Assembly: GCA_947629775.1 (NCBI GenBank)
Contig: CANRFA010000004.1
Location: 62,001-126,000 of the forward strand
Length of the DNA stretch: 64,000 nucleotides
DNA from: an uncultured Oscillospiraceae bacterium
Lineage (GTDB): Bacteria > Bacillota > Clostridia > Oscillospirales > Oscillospiraceae
Reading direction: 5' to 3'
Each line of letters starts with the position of its first letter. The first letter of the stretch is position 1. A program made the position numbers and the translations under genes. Under the pieces are notes generated by a model, which worked only from the letters and a program-made list of their open reading frames with translations, ran no database searches and was not told where the DNA came from. Below, in pieces: positions 26,987 to 36,329 of the stretch.

Positions 26987-28759
26987 GTGCGCAGTCTGCA
27001 CGCCAAACTGGTCATGATCATGGTGCTGCTGATCCTGTCGCTGATGCTGGTGGTGGGCGCCTTCCTGATCAACTCCGTGACGGCGTTCTACCTGGAGGAC
27101 TTCTATACTCAGGTGGCGGAGGTGTTCCGGGATCCGGGGCTGGCCCATGACCTGACGACGGTCAGCAGCGGAGACGAGGACGCCGCCCAGATGCTCTCCG
27201 ACGTGCTGCGGGCCTATTACGGCGAGCTGGGCGTGGACAGCCGCAACCGCCGTCTCTATATTCTGGACAGCAACGGCACCTGCCTGGTCCGCCCGGATGG
27301 GGAGACCGGGCCTCTGGAGTATACCCCCAATCTGACCTTCGCCCTCTCCACCGGCCTGGAGACCGGGGAATCCGGAGACGAGAGCAGTCTTTCCGCGGAC
27401 TACATGGATGTGGCGATCCCCATTCAACGGGGAGACGCCTCTTACATTATATATATCTACGACAACCGCAACATGGCATCGAGTCTGACCGACCAGATGT
27501 TCATGCTGATCATGGAGTCTCTGATCTTCGGGCTGGTGATCTCCATTCTGCTCTCCTTCCTGCTCTCCAAGACCATGGTGACGCCCATTCAGCGTCTGAC
27601 GGAGGGCGCCATGCGGGTGGCGGAAGGGGACTTTTCCCACCGGATTGTGGTGGAATCCCGGGACGAGATCGGGGTGCTTACGGATACCTTCAACGACATG
27701 GCCGGGCAGCTGCAGACCACGCTGCGGCAGGTGGACAACGAGCGAAGCAAGCTGGATACCCTCTTTCTGCGGATGACGGACGGCGTGGTGGCCTTCAATA
27801 CCCGGGGCATGGTGATCCACAACAACCCGGCGGCCGCCCGCATGCTGCGCAGGTCCATCGGACCGGAGACCACTTACGACGAGCTGTTCTCCCAGGCGGC
27901 CCCCCTGGCCCAGGTGCTGGCGGCGCCGGACCACCTGGAGTCCGAGATGAAGGTGCGGGACAGCTTCCTGCAGCTGCTGATGGCTCCCTTTGACCGGGGC
28001 CGGGAAGGCGGCGGCGCTCTGGTGGTGATTCACGACATCACGGAGCAGCGCAAGAACGAGAAGAACCAGCGGGATTTTGTGGCCAACGTCTCCCACGAGC
28101 TGCGCACCCCGCTGACCAATATCCGCTCCTATGCGGAGACCCTGCAGGACAGCGCGGGCGAACTGCCTCTGGAGATGGAAAAGAAGTTCCTGGGGGTCAT
28201 TCTCAACGAGAGCGACCGCATGACCAACATCGTTCAGGACCTGCTTACCCTCTCCCGGCTGGACTCCGGCCAGGACGACATCAAGCTGGCCAGCTTTTCC
28301 TTCTCCCAGGCGGTGCTGGATCAGTACAACGCGGTCTACATGGAGGCGCAGCGCCATCGGCACATCCTCAGCCTGGAACTGGAACCCGGGCTGCCCGATG
28401 TGATCGGCGACCGGGCCCGTATCATGCAGGTGATGATGAACATCGTTTCCAACGCCATCAAATATACTCCGGACGGGGGACACATCACAATCGCGGCGGG
28501 CCGGCTTGGCGGCCGGGTGTGGATGGAAGTGGACGACAACGGCATCGGGGTGCCCGAAGAGGACCGGCCCCACATCTTCGACCGCTTCTACCGGGTGGAT
28601 AAGGCCCGCTCCCGCCAGTCCGGCGGTACCGGTCTGGGCCTGTCCATCGCCCGGGAGATCGTGGAGCGGCACCAGGGCGAACTGACCCTGGTGGACAAGC
28701 CAGGCCCCGGCCTGCGGGTGCGGCTGGAACTGAAGATCGGAGGTCCCAGCCATGACTGA
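26987..28759 (+). CDS. walK: Sensor histidine kinase WalK (YycG)
   Basis: Membrane kinase that phosphorylates WalR. The 590 residues comprise TM1 (about 7-30), an extracellular sensor domain, TM2 (about 165-190, LIFGLVISILLSFLLS), HAMP (EGAMRVAEGDFSH), a PAS-like region, HisKA with H370 in NVSHELRTPLTNIRS, and an ATPase domain with N box NIVSNAIKYTP, G1 DNGIGVPEED, FDRFYRVDKARS and GGTGLGLSIA. The start is GTG 26987 with an AAGGATGGTG Shine-Dalgarno. Its end overlaps yycH by eight bases. Confidence 0.93.
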   Translation: MRSLHAKLVMIMVLLILSLMLVVGAFLINSVTAFYLEDFYTQVAEVFRDPGLAHDLTTVSSGDEDAAQMLSDVLRAYYGELGVDSRNRRLYILDSNGTCLVRPDGETGPLEYTPNLTFALSTGLETGESGDESSLSADYMDVAIPIQRGDASYIIYIYDNRNMASSLTDQMFMLIMESLIFGLVISILLSFLLSKTMVTPIQRLTEGAMRVAEGDFSHRIVVESRDEIGVLTDTFNDMAGQLQTTLRQVDNERSKLDTLFLRMTDGVVAFNTRGMVIHNNPAAARMLRRSIGPETTYDELFSQAAPLAQVLAAPDHLESEMKVRDSFLQLLMAPFDRGREGGGALVVIHDITEQRKNEKNQRDFVANVSHELRTPLTNIRSYAETLQDSAGELPLEMEKKFLGVILNESDRMTNIVQDLLTLSRLDSGQDDIKLASFSFSQAVLDQYNAVYMEAQRHRHILSLELEPGLPDVIGDRARIMQVMMNIVSNAIKYTPDGGHITIAAGRLGGRVWMEVDDNGIGVPEEDRPHIFDRFYRVDKARSRQSGGTGLGLSIAREIVERHQGELTLVDKPGPGLRVRLELKIGGPSHD

Positions 28760-30068
28760 GCGCCGTCGTCTGATTGAACTGGGCAAGGACATCCTGATCG
28801 TTCTGCTCACCATTTCCGCTCTGTGGCTGGCGGGACGCAACCAGATGCTGGGCCCCCTGACCCGTCTGATAAACGGGGAGGAGACCCAGCTGCCTGTCGC
28901 CGGCCAGACCGCGGGGAAGGACCTCTGGGAGGGGATACGCCCTTTGCGTATTGCCGCCCGTCTGCCCGGGGAGGAGGAAAGCGCCATCTGCGGCATCCTC
29001 TATGAGGAAGCTGCCTGCGACACGCTCTTCGGTCAGGTGGCCGGGGTGCTGGCGGAGACTCTGACGGGAGCCGTGACGCCGGAGGCTGTGACCCGGGAGG
29101 ACTGGGAGAATACACTGAGACAGAGACCGGGGCTGATGCTGGACTTTCAGGGGCAGATCCCCCTCTCCGTACTCAGCGGCTGGCTGACCGGCACCCCCAT
29201 TCTGCTGAACAGCCCGGTGCGACGGGTGCTGCTGGCGGCGGAGGCGGACGGCGTCAGCCTTACATACCGGGATGAGGAGACAGGCTGGTATCAGCGCATC
29301 CGTTCCCGGGAGGCAAGCCCGGACCGGCTGCTGGAAGCTCTGAGCCCGCTGACGGAAAACGGAGCGTTCTATGCGTTCCAGTCCGACACATATTCTGACC
29401 TGGACCCGGATACTCTGCTGCCGGCCAATCCCCCCGTGCTGCCGGTCTGCGCCGCGTCCAATGCGGCCGGCGGGGGAAGGAGCTCACTGGAAGAGCTGAT
29501 GGAGAATCTGGAACTGCCCGTCAACGCCAACGGAATCTACCGGGGCGCGGACAGCGAGTGGGTGGCCCGCTCCGGCAGCGGAACCCTGCGCCTCTCGGAC
29601 TGGGGAGTGGCGGTTTACGAAGCCGGCGAGGGCGCCGAGGACCGGTTCAGCCTGGGCAGCGACCCCTCCCTCTACGAACAGGTGGATACCTGCCGGCGCC
29701 TGACCTTTTCCGCCCTCAGCGGGCGGGTGGGCCAGGGGCGGCTGGGTCTGATCTCCGTCCGCGAGATGGACCAGGGACTGGAGGTGCGCTTCGGGGTGTC
29801 CCTCAACGCCGTGCCTGTGGTTTCCTCCGAGGCCAGCGCGGCCCGTTTTCTGATCCGGGATGGGCGCATCGAGCGCTTTGAGCTGGTGCTGCGCAGCTAC
29901 ACCGCCACGGAAGAGGTCACCATGGTGCTGCCGCCCCGGCAGGCGCTGGCCGCTCTGGAGGCGGAGCAGCTTTCGGGGGCGGAACTCCAGCTGATCTACC
30001 GCGATACCGGCGCGGACCGGGTGGAGGTCAGCTGGGCGGCGGCCGGTGCGGGTACAGGAGAGGGGTGA
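28752..30068 (+). CDS. YycH-like regulator of WalK
   Basis: The 438-residue protein has one N-terminal membrane segment (about 14-30, ILIVLLTISALWLAG) and a large extracytoplasmic part. YycH proteins bind WalK in the membrane and modulate its activity. Sequence similarity I can see is weak, so the name rests on position (overlapping walK, before a YycI-like gene), topology and size. An alternative is a lineage-specific protein in the same role. Confidence 0.65.
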   Translation: MTERRRLIELGKDILIVLLTISALWLAGRNQMLGPLTRLINGEETQLPVAGQTAGKDLWEGIRPLRIAARLPGEEESAICGILYEEAACDTLFGQVAGVLAETLTGAVTPEAVTREDWENTLRQRPGLMLDFQGQIPLSVLSGWLTGTPILLNSPVRRVLLAAEADGVSLTYRDEETGWYQRIRSREASPDRLLEALSPLTENGAFYAFQSDTYSDLDPDTLLPANPPVLPVCAASNAAGGGRSSLEELMENLELPVNANGIYRGADSEWVARSGSGTLRLSDWGVAVYEAGEGAEDRFSLGSDPSLYEQVDTCRRLTFSALSGRVGQGRLGLISVREMDQGLEVRFGVSLNAVPVVSSEASAARFLIRDGRIERFELVLRSYTATEEVTMVLPPRQALAALEAEQLSGAELQLIYRDTGADRVEVSWAAAGAGTGEG

Positions 30069-30072
30069 GAGG

Positions 30073-30906
30073 ATGGAAACGTCCAGACTGAAAAACATCG
30101 TACTCCTTATTCTGGTCTTCACGAACCTGTTCCTGCTCTTTTTTGCCGTCCAGCGGCAGTACCAGGAGACGAATCTCCAGGGGAGAGCCATGGAGGACGC
30201 CATCCGCGTTCTGGCGGCCAAGGGTATTGCGGTGGAACGCAGCGAGGTTCCCGACGCCTCCGCTCTGCTTCCTCTGACCACCACGCGGGATCCGGAGCAG
30301 GAGAAAGCGCTGGCGGAACAGCTGCTGGGTGAGGGGATGGAGACCCGGACCACCCAGGCGGAGGTCAGCCGCTACTCCAGCGACCGGGGCACCGTACAGT
30401 TTCACAGCAACGGGGCCTTCTACGGGGAATTTACCGGAGAAATCTTTCCGGCCGGGAATCCGCAGGAGGATGGCCTCGCCATGCTGGAGGAGCTGGGCAT
30501 ACAGGCGGAGTTCCTGGCCCGGGAAGGGGATGTATACCTCTTCCGCCAGCTCTGGCAGGAGGTTCCCCTCTTCAGCCAGCAGCTTTCTCTTACCGGAGAG
30601 GGGGGCAGCTTTGTGGCGCTGACCGCCCGGCAGCAGCTGCCGGGAGAGCCCCTGCCGGATCCCACCCGGAAGACCATCTCCACCACTACGGCTCTGATGC
30701 AGTTCCTGAACGGGATTACCACCCTGGGGGATGTGTGCAGCCGGGTGGACCGGGTGCAGCCGGGCTATGTGGGAACCGCGTCTCTCTCCGGCCCCATGGT
30801 CCTGACCCCTGTCTGGTCCGTGACCACCGATACCGGCGCCTACCAGCTGGATCTGGTGACGGGGGAGCTGACCCGCACCTCCCTCAACGGAGCGGAGGGA
30901 ACGTAA
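30073..30906 (+). CDS. YycI-like regulator of WalK
   Basis: The 277-residue protein starts METSRLKNIVLLILVFTNLF, giving one N-terminal membrane anchor, then an extracytoplasmic domain of the two-component regulatory YycI type (ending QLDLVTGELTRTS). YycI acts with YycH to tune WalK. ATG 30073 is chosen with AGGGG seven bases upstream, just after the yycH stop. The metallo-hydrolase gene yycJ and htrA that often follow are absent; murI follows instead. Confidence 0.72.
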   Translation: METSRLKNIVLLILVFTNLFLLFFAVQRQYQETNLQGRAMEDAIRVLAAKGIAVERSEVPDASALLPLTTTRDPEQEKALAEQLLGEGMETRTTQAEVSRYSSDRGTVQFHSNGAFYGEFTGEIFPAGNPQEDGLAMLEELGIQAEFLAREGDVYLFRQLWQEVPLFSQQLSLTGEGGSFVALTARQQLPGEPLPDPTRKTISTTTALMQFLNGITTLGDVCSRVDRVQPGYVGTASLSGPMVLTPVWSVTTDTGAYQLDLVTGELTRTSLNGAEGT

Positions 30907-30939
30907 GCAACCTCAGCAGAAAAGAGGGAACAGTGTTTT

Positions 30940-31755
30940 ATGACTGATCCGAATCGCCCCCTGGGCGTCCTGGATTCGGGCATCGGCGGCTTCAGCGTTG
31001 TCCGCCAGGTCCGCCAGCTGATGCCCGGGGAGGACGTGATCTACTTTGGAGACGGGGCCAATGTGCCCTACGGCAATCATACGCAGGCGGAAATCGTCTC
31101 CATGGCGCGCTACATGTTCTCCTTTATGGAGGAGCGGAACGTGAAGGCTCTGCTTGTGGCATGCAATACCATCTCCTGCGTGCTGGACCTGTGCCGGGAC
31201 GCGGTTTCCTGTCCGGTGTTCAGCGCCGTGCAGGCGGGGGCGGACGCGGCGGTGGCTTCGGGCGCGGGGCGCATCGGCGTGATCTCCACCGTTTTCACCC
31301 ACAATGCCCGCTGCTATCCCCGGCAGATTCTCCGCCAGAGCCCCCGGGCCGTGGTGGTGCTCAGCTGCGGCTGTCCGGATCTGGCCCGGCTGGTGGAACA
31401 CAGCCTGGGGGACCCGGCCGGCATGGCGAAGGTGGAGGCGGACCTGCAGCTGGAACTGGACGATCTGGTGTACCGGGACCGGGTGGACTGCTGTGTCCTG
31501 GGCTGCACCCATTATCCCCTGGTGGAGGACAGCATCCGCCGGCTCTATCCCGGGCTGGACCTCATCGACCCCGCCCGGGAGATGGCGCGCGCGGCGAAGG
31601 CGGACCTGGAACGCCGGACCCTGCTGCGGGAGGGATCCCGTCCGGGCCGGCTGGACATTTTCACCACCGGCGACCGGGACGAGTACGCCCTCCGGGCCCG
31701 GCAGGTGGGACTGGAGGCCTCTTCGGTCTCCTGGTATCCGCCGCTGGGCTCCTGA
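30940..31755 (+). CDS. murI: Glutamate racemase
   Basis: Supplies D-glutamate for peptidoglycan. The 271 residues show LGVLDSGIGGFSVV, the first catalytic Cys in VACNTIS (C75) and the second in GCTHYPL (C189), with H191. The usual YFGDTARVPYG strand reads YFGDGANVPYG, a mild departure. The neighbouring wal genes fit a cell-wall role. It ends the nudF-wal unit and is followed by an inverted repeat. Confidence 0.88.
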   Translation: MTDPNRPLGVLDSGIGGFSVVRQVRQLMPGEDVIYFGDGANVPYGNHTQAEIVSMARYMFSFMEERNVKALLVACNTISCVLDLCRDAVSCPVFSAVQAGADAAVASGAGRIGVISTVFTHNARCYPRQILRQSPRAVVVLSCGCPDLARLVEHSLGDPAGMAKVEADLQLELDDLVYRDRVDCCVLGCTHYPLVEDSIRRLYPGLDLIDPAREMARAAKADLERRTLLREGSRPGRLDIFTTGDRDEYALRARQVGLEASSVSWYPPLGS

Positions 31756-31797
31756 AGAGGGAGGAACGGACGCCAGCCCTCGGATTAATATGTGACA

Positions 31798-31844
31798 GGG
31801 CGCAGAAGAGTCCCTTTCCCACCCGGGCCGGGCCTTCTGCGCCC
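31798..31844 (+). terminator. Inverted repeat after murI
   Basis: GGGCGCAGAAG (31798-31808) pairs perfectly with CTTCTGCGCCC (31834-31844) around a 25-base GC-rich loop. Only TT follows, so as a terminator it is weak. It separates murI from the small gene at 31884. Confidence 0.45.
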
Positions 31845-31883
31845 TTCCCCGCCTGACAGATCAGAGAAAAGGAGGAGACCTTC

Positions 31884-32048
31884 GTGGAGACCATCTTTTA
31901 TACCGTGGAGTCCATCAATGGAGACTACGCCCTGCTGCGCGCCGACGACGGCCGGGAGCACAGCATCACCATGTTCCTGCTGCCGGAGGGCACGGACGTG
32001 GGGAGCCGACTGAAGCTGGAAAACTTCGTCTGGAGTCTGGAGGGCTGA
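31884..32048 (+). CDS. Small DUF3006-like protein
   Basis: This is a 54-residue reading frame starting GTG, with a full AAGGAGG (31869-31875) eight bases upstream. The sequence includes VESINGDYALLRADDGREH and LLPEGTDVGSRLKLENF. It matches the pattern of DUF3006 proteins: an opening 'I.gdyAvle.edG' strand, then 'lLPeg...G..l'. Function is unknown. It lies alone between the murI hairpin and the groESL control region. Confidence 0.65.
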   Translation: METIFYTVESINGDYALLRADDGREHSITMFLLPEGTDVGSRLKLENFVWSLEG

Positions 32049-32075
32049 CTCTCTCCGGCTCTCCGGAGGTCGGTT

Positions 32076-32102
32076 TTAGCACTCGCCCAGGCTAATTGTG
32101 AA
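32076..32102 (+). promoter_or_regulatory. Degenerate second CIRCE-like element
   Basis: TTAGCACTC (32076-32084) is a perfect left half of CIRCE. After nine bases comes AATTGTGAA, which matches the right half GAGTGCTAA at five of nine positions. It lies about 75 bases upstream of the groES promoter. It may be a weak HrcA site or a relic. Confidence 0.4.
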
Positions 32103-32150
32103 CAGAAAGTAAACTTTCAAAAAGATTCCGGGAAAAATCGGAATTGGGGC

Positions 32151-32179
32151 TTGATTTTTTTCCGGAGCAGGCGTATTAT
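32151..32179 (+). promoter_or_regulatory. Sigma-A promoter of groESL
   Basis: TTGATT (32151-32156), a 17-base spacer and TATTAT (32174-32179). The CIRCE operator begins 12 bases downstream, over the expected transcription start. Confidence 0.8.
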
Positions 32180-32190
32180 CATACTCGCGA

Positions 32191-32217
32191 TTGGCACTCG
32201 GCGTTTTTGAGTGCTAA
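32191..32217 (+). promoter_or_regulatory. CIRCE operator (HrcA site) of groESL
   Basis: TTGGCACTC, nine bases, GAGTGCTAA: the right half is perfect and the left half has one change (consensus TTAGCACTC). CIRCE is the established binding site of the heat-shock repressor HrcA. hrcA itself is not in the window. Confidence 0.93.
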
Positions 32218-32270
32218 AGCCCTGAATCTGTTAATCCTGGAGATCCATATATATTAAGGAGGAACCTGTT

Positions 32271-32555
32271 ATGAAGCTCAAACCCCTGGCTGACCGTGTT
32301 GTCGTGAAACTGGTTGAGGCCGAGGAGACCACCAAGGGCGGCATCATCCTCACCGGCGCTGCCAAGGAGAAGCCCGAAGTGGCCGAAGTCATCGCGGTTG
32401 GCCCCGGCGGCATGGTGGAGGGCAAGGAAGTCGTCATGACCGTCAAGGTCGGCGACAAGGTCATCACCAGCAAGTACGCCGGCACTCAGGTGAAGGTGGA
32501 CGGCGAAGAGGTTACCATCGTCCGCCAGAGCGACATTCTGGCCATCGTCGAGTAA
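32271..32555 (+). CDS. groES: Co-chaperonin GroES
   Basis: Seven-membered lid of the GroEL cage. The 94-residue protein starts MKLKPLADRVVVKLVEAEE and shows the mobile-loop region KGGIILTGAAKEKPE and the closing DILAIVE. A strong AAGGAGG precedes the ATG. It is first in the CIRCE-controlled operon; groEL follows after 49 bases. Confidence 0.97.
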   Translation: MKLKPLADRVVVKLVEAEETTKGGIILTGAAKEKPEVAEVIAVGPGGMVEGKEVVMTVKVGDKVITSKYAGTQVKVDGEEVTIVRQSDILAIVE

Positions 32556-32598
32556 GAAATCCGGGCGGATACCCGTCCCTGACATTTTATGGAGGTAA

Positions 32599-34233
<1,635 letters not shown>

Positions 34234-34268
34234 GATCAGGCTCTGTCCCCGTCTCATCCCCGAACGCA

Positions 34269-34307
34269 ACAAAGGCCGGTGCCCGCAAGGGCACCGGCCT
34301 TTTTCGG
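34269..34307 (+). terminator. Intrinsic terminator of groESL
   Basis: AAAGGCCGGTGCCC, loop GCAA, GGGCACCGGCCTTT then TT. It is a perfect 14-bp stem just before the convergent peptidase gene. Confidence 0.88.
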
Positions 34308-34312
34308 ACGGT

Positions 34313-34936
34313 TCAGATGATGTACTCCACGGTGGCGTGTTCGGTCAGGCGGCTGCGTTCGTTGAACAGCAGGACAGCCTCCCGGGTCTCCACCGGTCCG
34401 AAGGAGTAGAGATCCAGTTCGGCGCGGTCGAAATACCGGCGGGGGACGGCCCGGTTGCAGCGGCAGGGCTGATCCCGGATGATGCGTACATCCGGCCCCT
34501 GGGGGAAGGGAAATTCCCGGTAATAAGGGTCAAAGAGCAGAATGGCGTCCTCTTCCATGCCGGTCATGAGGACGTAGTGCCATTCATCGAAGAAGACGCG
34601 GGCCACTACGGCGCCGCGGCGGCGCAGGGCGTCTTCCACCGGACTGCAGGGGCCCAGAAAGACCTGGTGCCCGGACAGGTAGCGGCTGGAGATGCTCAGA
34701 CGGCCCACCTCCCCGAAGCCCTGCAGCCAGTTGCTGAGAAACATCATGGCGGTGCAGGAGGTGCCCCGTTTGCCGCTGATGCCATCCGGTCCGTAGCAGT
34801 CGAGGCAGTAGAGCATGATGTTGCGGATCAGCTCCGGCGGAATTTCCTCCCGCTCGAAGAGGAAGCTGATGGCGTTGAGCATGGCGGTGGGGCCGCAGTC
34901 GTATTCGGACATCTGGAAGCGCAGGGGGACCTTCAT
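34313..34936 (-). CDS. C39-like (papain-fold) cysteine peptidase
   Basis: The 207-residue protein starts MKVPLRFQMSEYDCGPTAML, with the catalytic-type Cys (C14) in DCGPTA, a His in WHYVLMTG and an Asp in LLFDPYY. This is the Cys-His-Asp order of C39-like peptidases and related amidases. No signal peptide or ABC-transporter domain is present, so it is not a bacteriocin exporter protease. Its ATG overlaps the stop of the M20 amidohydrolase (ATGA), so the two are translationally coupled and probably act on related substrates. The substrate is unknown. Confidence 0.68.
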   Translation of the reverse strand: MKVPLRFQMSEYDCGPTAMLNAISFLFEREEIPPELIRNIMLYCLDCYGPDGISGKRGTSCTAMMFLSNWLQGFGEVGRLSISSRYLSGHQVFLGPCSPVEDALRRRGAVVARVFFDEWHYVLMTGMEEDAILLFDPYYREFPFPQGPDVRIIRDQPCRCNRAVPRRYFDRAELDLYSFGPVETREAVLLFNERSRLTEHATVEYII

Positions 34937-36129
34937 GGCTGATCCTCCCCGTTCAGATCGCCCAGCCAGCTGAGAACAGCGGCGGCGTGGAGCCAGACCC
35001 CGATGGGCAGGGCGTCCTCGTCCAGATCGAAGCGGGCGTTGTGGATGGGGTGCTGCGTCTCCGGACGGTTCGGATTGGCGGTTCCCAGATAGGCGTAGGC
35101 GCCGGGAACCGCAGTCTCGAACTCGCTGAAGTTGTCTCCTCCCAGCGAAAGGGGACGGTCCGGGCAGACGGTCAGATCCGGGCGCAGGTTCCGGACCAGC
35201 CGGGCCACTTCCTCCGTGGCGCCGGGATCGTTGATGACAGCGGAGGCGATGTCGTCCCAGACGACCCGGGCGCTGCCCCCATAGAGGGCGGCCGTGGCGG
35301 CGACGGTGGCCTCGATCTGCCGGCGGCACCGCTGCCGGGCCTCCGGAGAGACAGTACGCGTGGTGCCTTCCAGAATGGCGGACTCCGCAACAATATTGTA
35401 GGCGGTGCCGCTGCGAAGGGTGCCGATGCCCAGCAGAACCGGTTCGGTGGGGGAGGTGCAGCGGGTGACCTGGGCCTGGAGGGCCACGACGGTCATGCAG
35501 GCGATGTAGAGGGCGTCCGCTCCCAGCTGGGGCGTGGAGACGTGGGCGGCCTTGCCCTGAATCTCCACACGGAAGCCGTCTACCGCCGCGTTGTTCAGAC
35601 CGGGCTTGAGACCTACGGTGCCAAGGGGCAGGTCCGGGGCTACATGGAGTCCGAAGACCCGCTCTGCGCCCTCCAGGAGGCCGGCGCGGAGAAAGTCCAT
35701 GGCGCCCCGGCCCGTTTCCTCGGCCGGCTGGAAGAAGAAGCGTACCTCGCCGTGGAAGCGGTCCCGGTGCTGCGCCAGCAGACGGGCGCCTCCCAGCAGA
35801 ATGGCGGTGTGGGCGTCGTGTCCGCAGGCGTGCATGGTTCCCTCCCGGACGCTGCGGTACGGGGCGTCCGTCTGCTCCGAAATGGGGAGGGCGTCGATAT
35901 CGGCCCGGAGGGCCACAGCTCCCGCGCCGGGGGCGGTTCCCCGCAGGAAACCGGCTACGCCGGTCTCTCCCACCATCCGGCAGGGGATCTGAAGGCGTTC
36001 CAGTTCCCGGCGGATGAAGGCGGACGTTTCGTACTCCTGCAGGGCAGTTTCCGGACAGCGGTGCAGGTCCCGCCGGAGGGCGGACAGATGGGAGGCCATG
36101 GCCTCCGCGGCGGACTGGATCCAGTGCAT
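34933..36129 (-). CDS. M20-family amidohydrolase (M20D type)
   Basis: Metal-dependent hydrolase of N-acyl amino acids or similar amides. The 398 residues show LRRDLHRCPETALQEYETS, ALRADIDALPI, the metal-binding MHACGHDAHTAILLG, FFFQPAEETGRGA and the late LGGDNFSEF. ATG 36129 has an AGAGG Shine-Dalgarno; an in-frame extension to 36327 would cross its promoter and is rejected. A coupled C39-like peptidase gene follows. Confidence 0.88.
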   Translation of the reverse strand: MHWIQSAAEAMASHLSALRRDLHRCPETALQEYETSAFIRRELERLQIPCRMVGETGVAGFLRGTAPGAGAVALRADIDALPISEQTDAPYRSVREGTMHACGHDAHTAILLGGARLLAQHRDRFHGEVRFFFQPAEETGRGAMDFLRAGLLEGAERVFGLHVAPDLPLGTVGLKPGLNNAAVDGFRVEIQGKAAHVSTPQLGADALYIACMTVVALQAQVTRCTSPTEPVLLGIGTLRSGTAYNIVAESAILEGTTRTVSPEARQRCRRQIEATVAATAALYGGSARVVWDDIASAVINDPGATEEVARLVRNLRPDLTVCPDRPLSLGGDNFSEFETAVPGAYAYLGTANPNRPETQHPIHNARFDLDEDALPIGVWLHAAAVLSWLGDLNGEDQP

Positions 36130-36184
36130 GGTGAGTTCCTCTCTTTCCGGCACCGGGGAAGGGGAGAACCGGTGCCTTCCGCCC

Positions 36185-36213
36185 ATTATAGTCCGGGGTT
36201 CCCGGGGACGCAA
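36185..36213 (-). promoter_or_regulatory. Sigma-A promoter of the amidohydrolase-peptidase unit
   Basis: On the minus strand: TTGCGT (36208-36213), a 17-base spacer and TATAAT (36185-36190). Confidence 0.75.
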
Positions 36214-36265
36214 GGGGGAAATGGGACTGCCCGCAGGGAAAGAAGGACGGAAATCGAAAGAAGGG

Positions 36266-36294
36266 TTGCAATCCCGGGCGTCAGCTGGTATCAT
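36266..36294 (+). promoter_or_regulatory. Sigma-A promoter of the SNF2 helicase operon
   Basis: TTGCAA (36266-36271), a 17-base spacer and TATCAT (36289-36294), divergent from the amidohydrolase promoter. Confidence 0.72.
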
Positions 36295-36329
36295 AGACAG
36301 CAGATAATCTGAGGAAAGGAAGTGCACGC

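Noticed and set aside
34937..36271. Long minus-strand N-terminal extension of the C39-like peptidase (to 652 residues)
   Set aside because: The extra part reads through the amidohydrolase gene in another frame; ATG 34936 with GGAGG is the real start.
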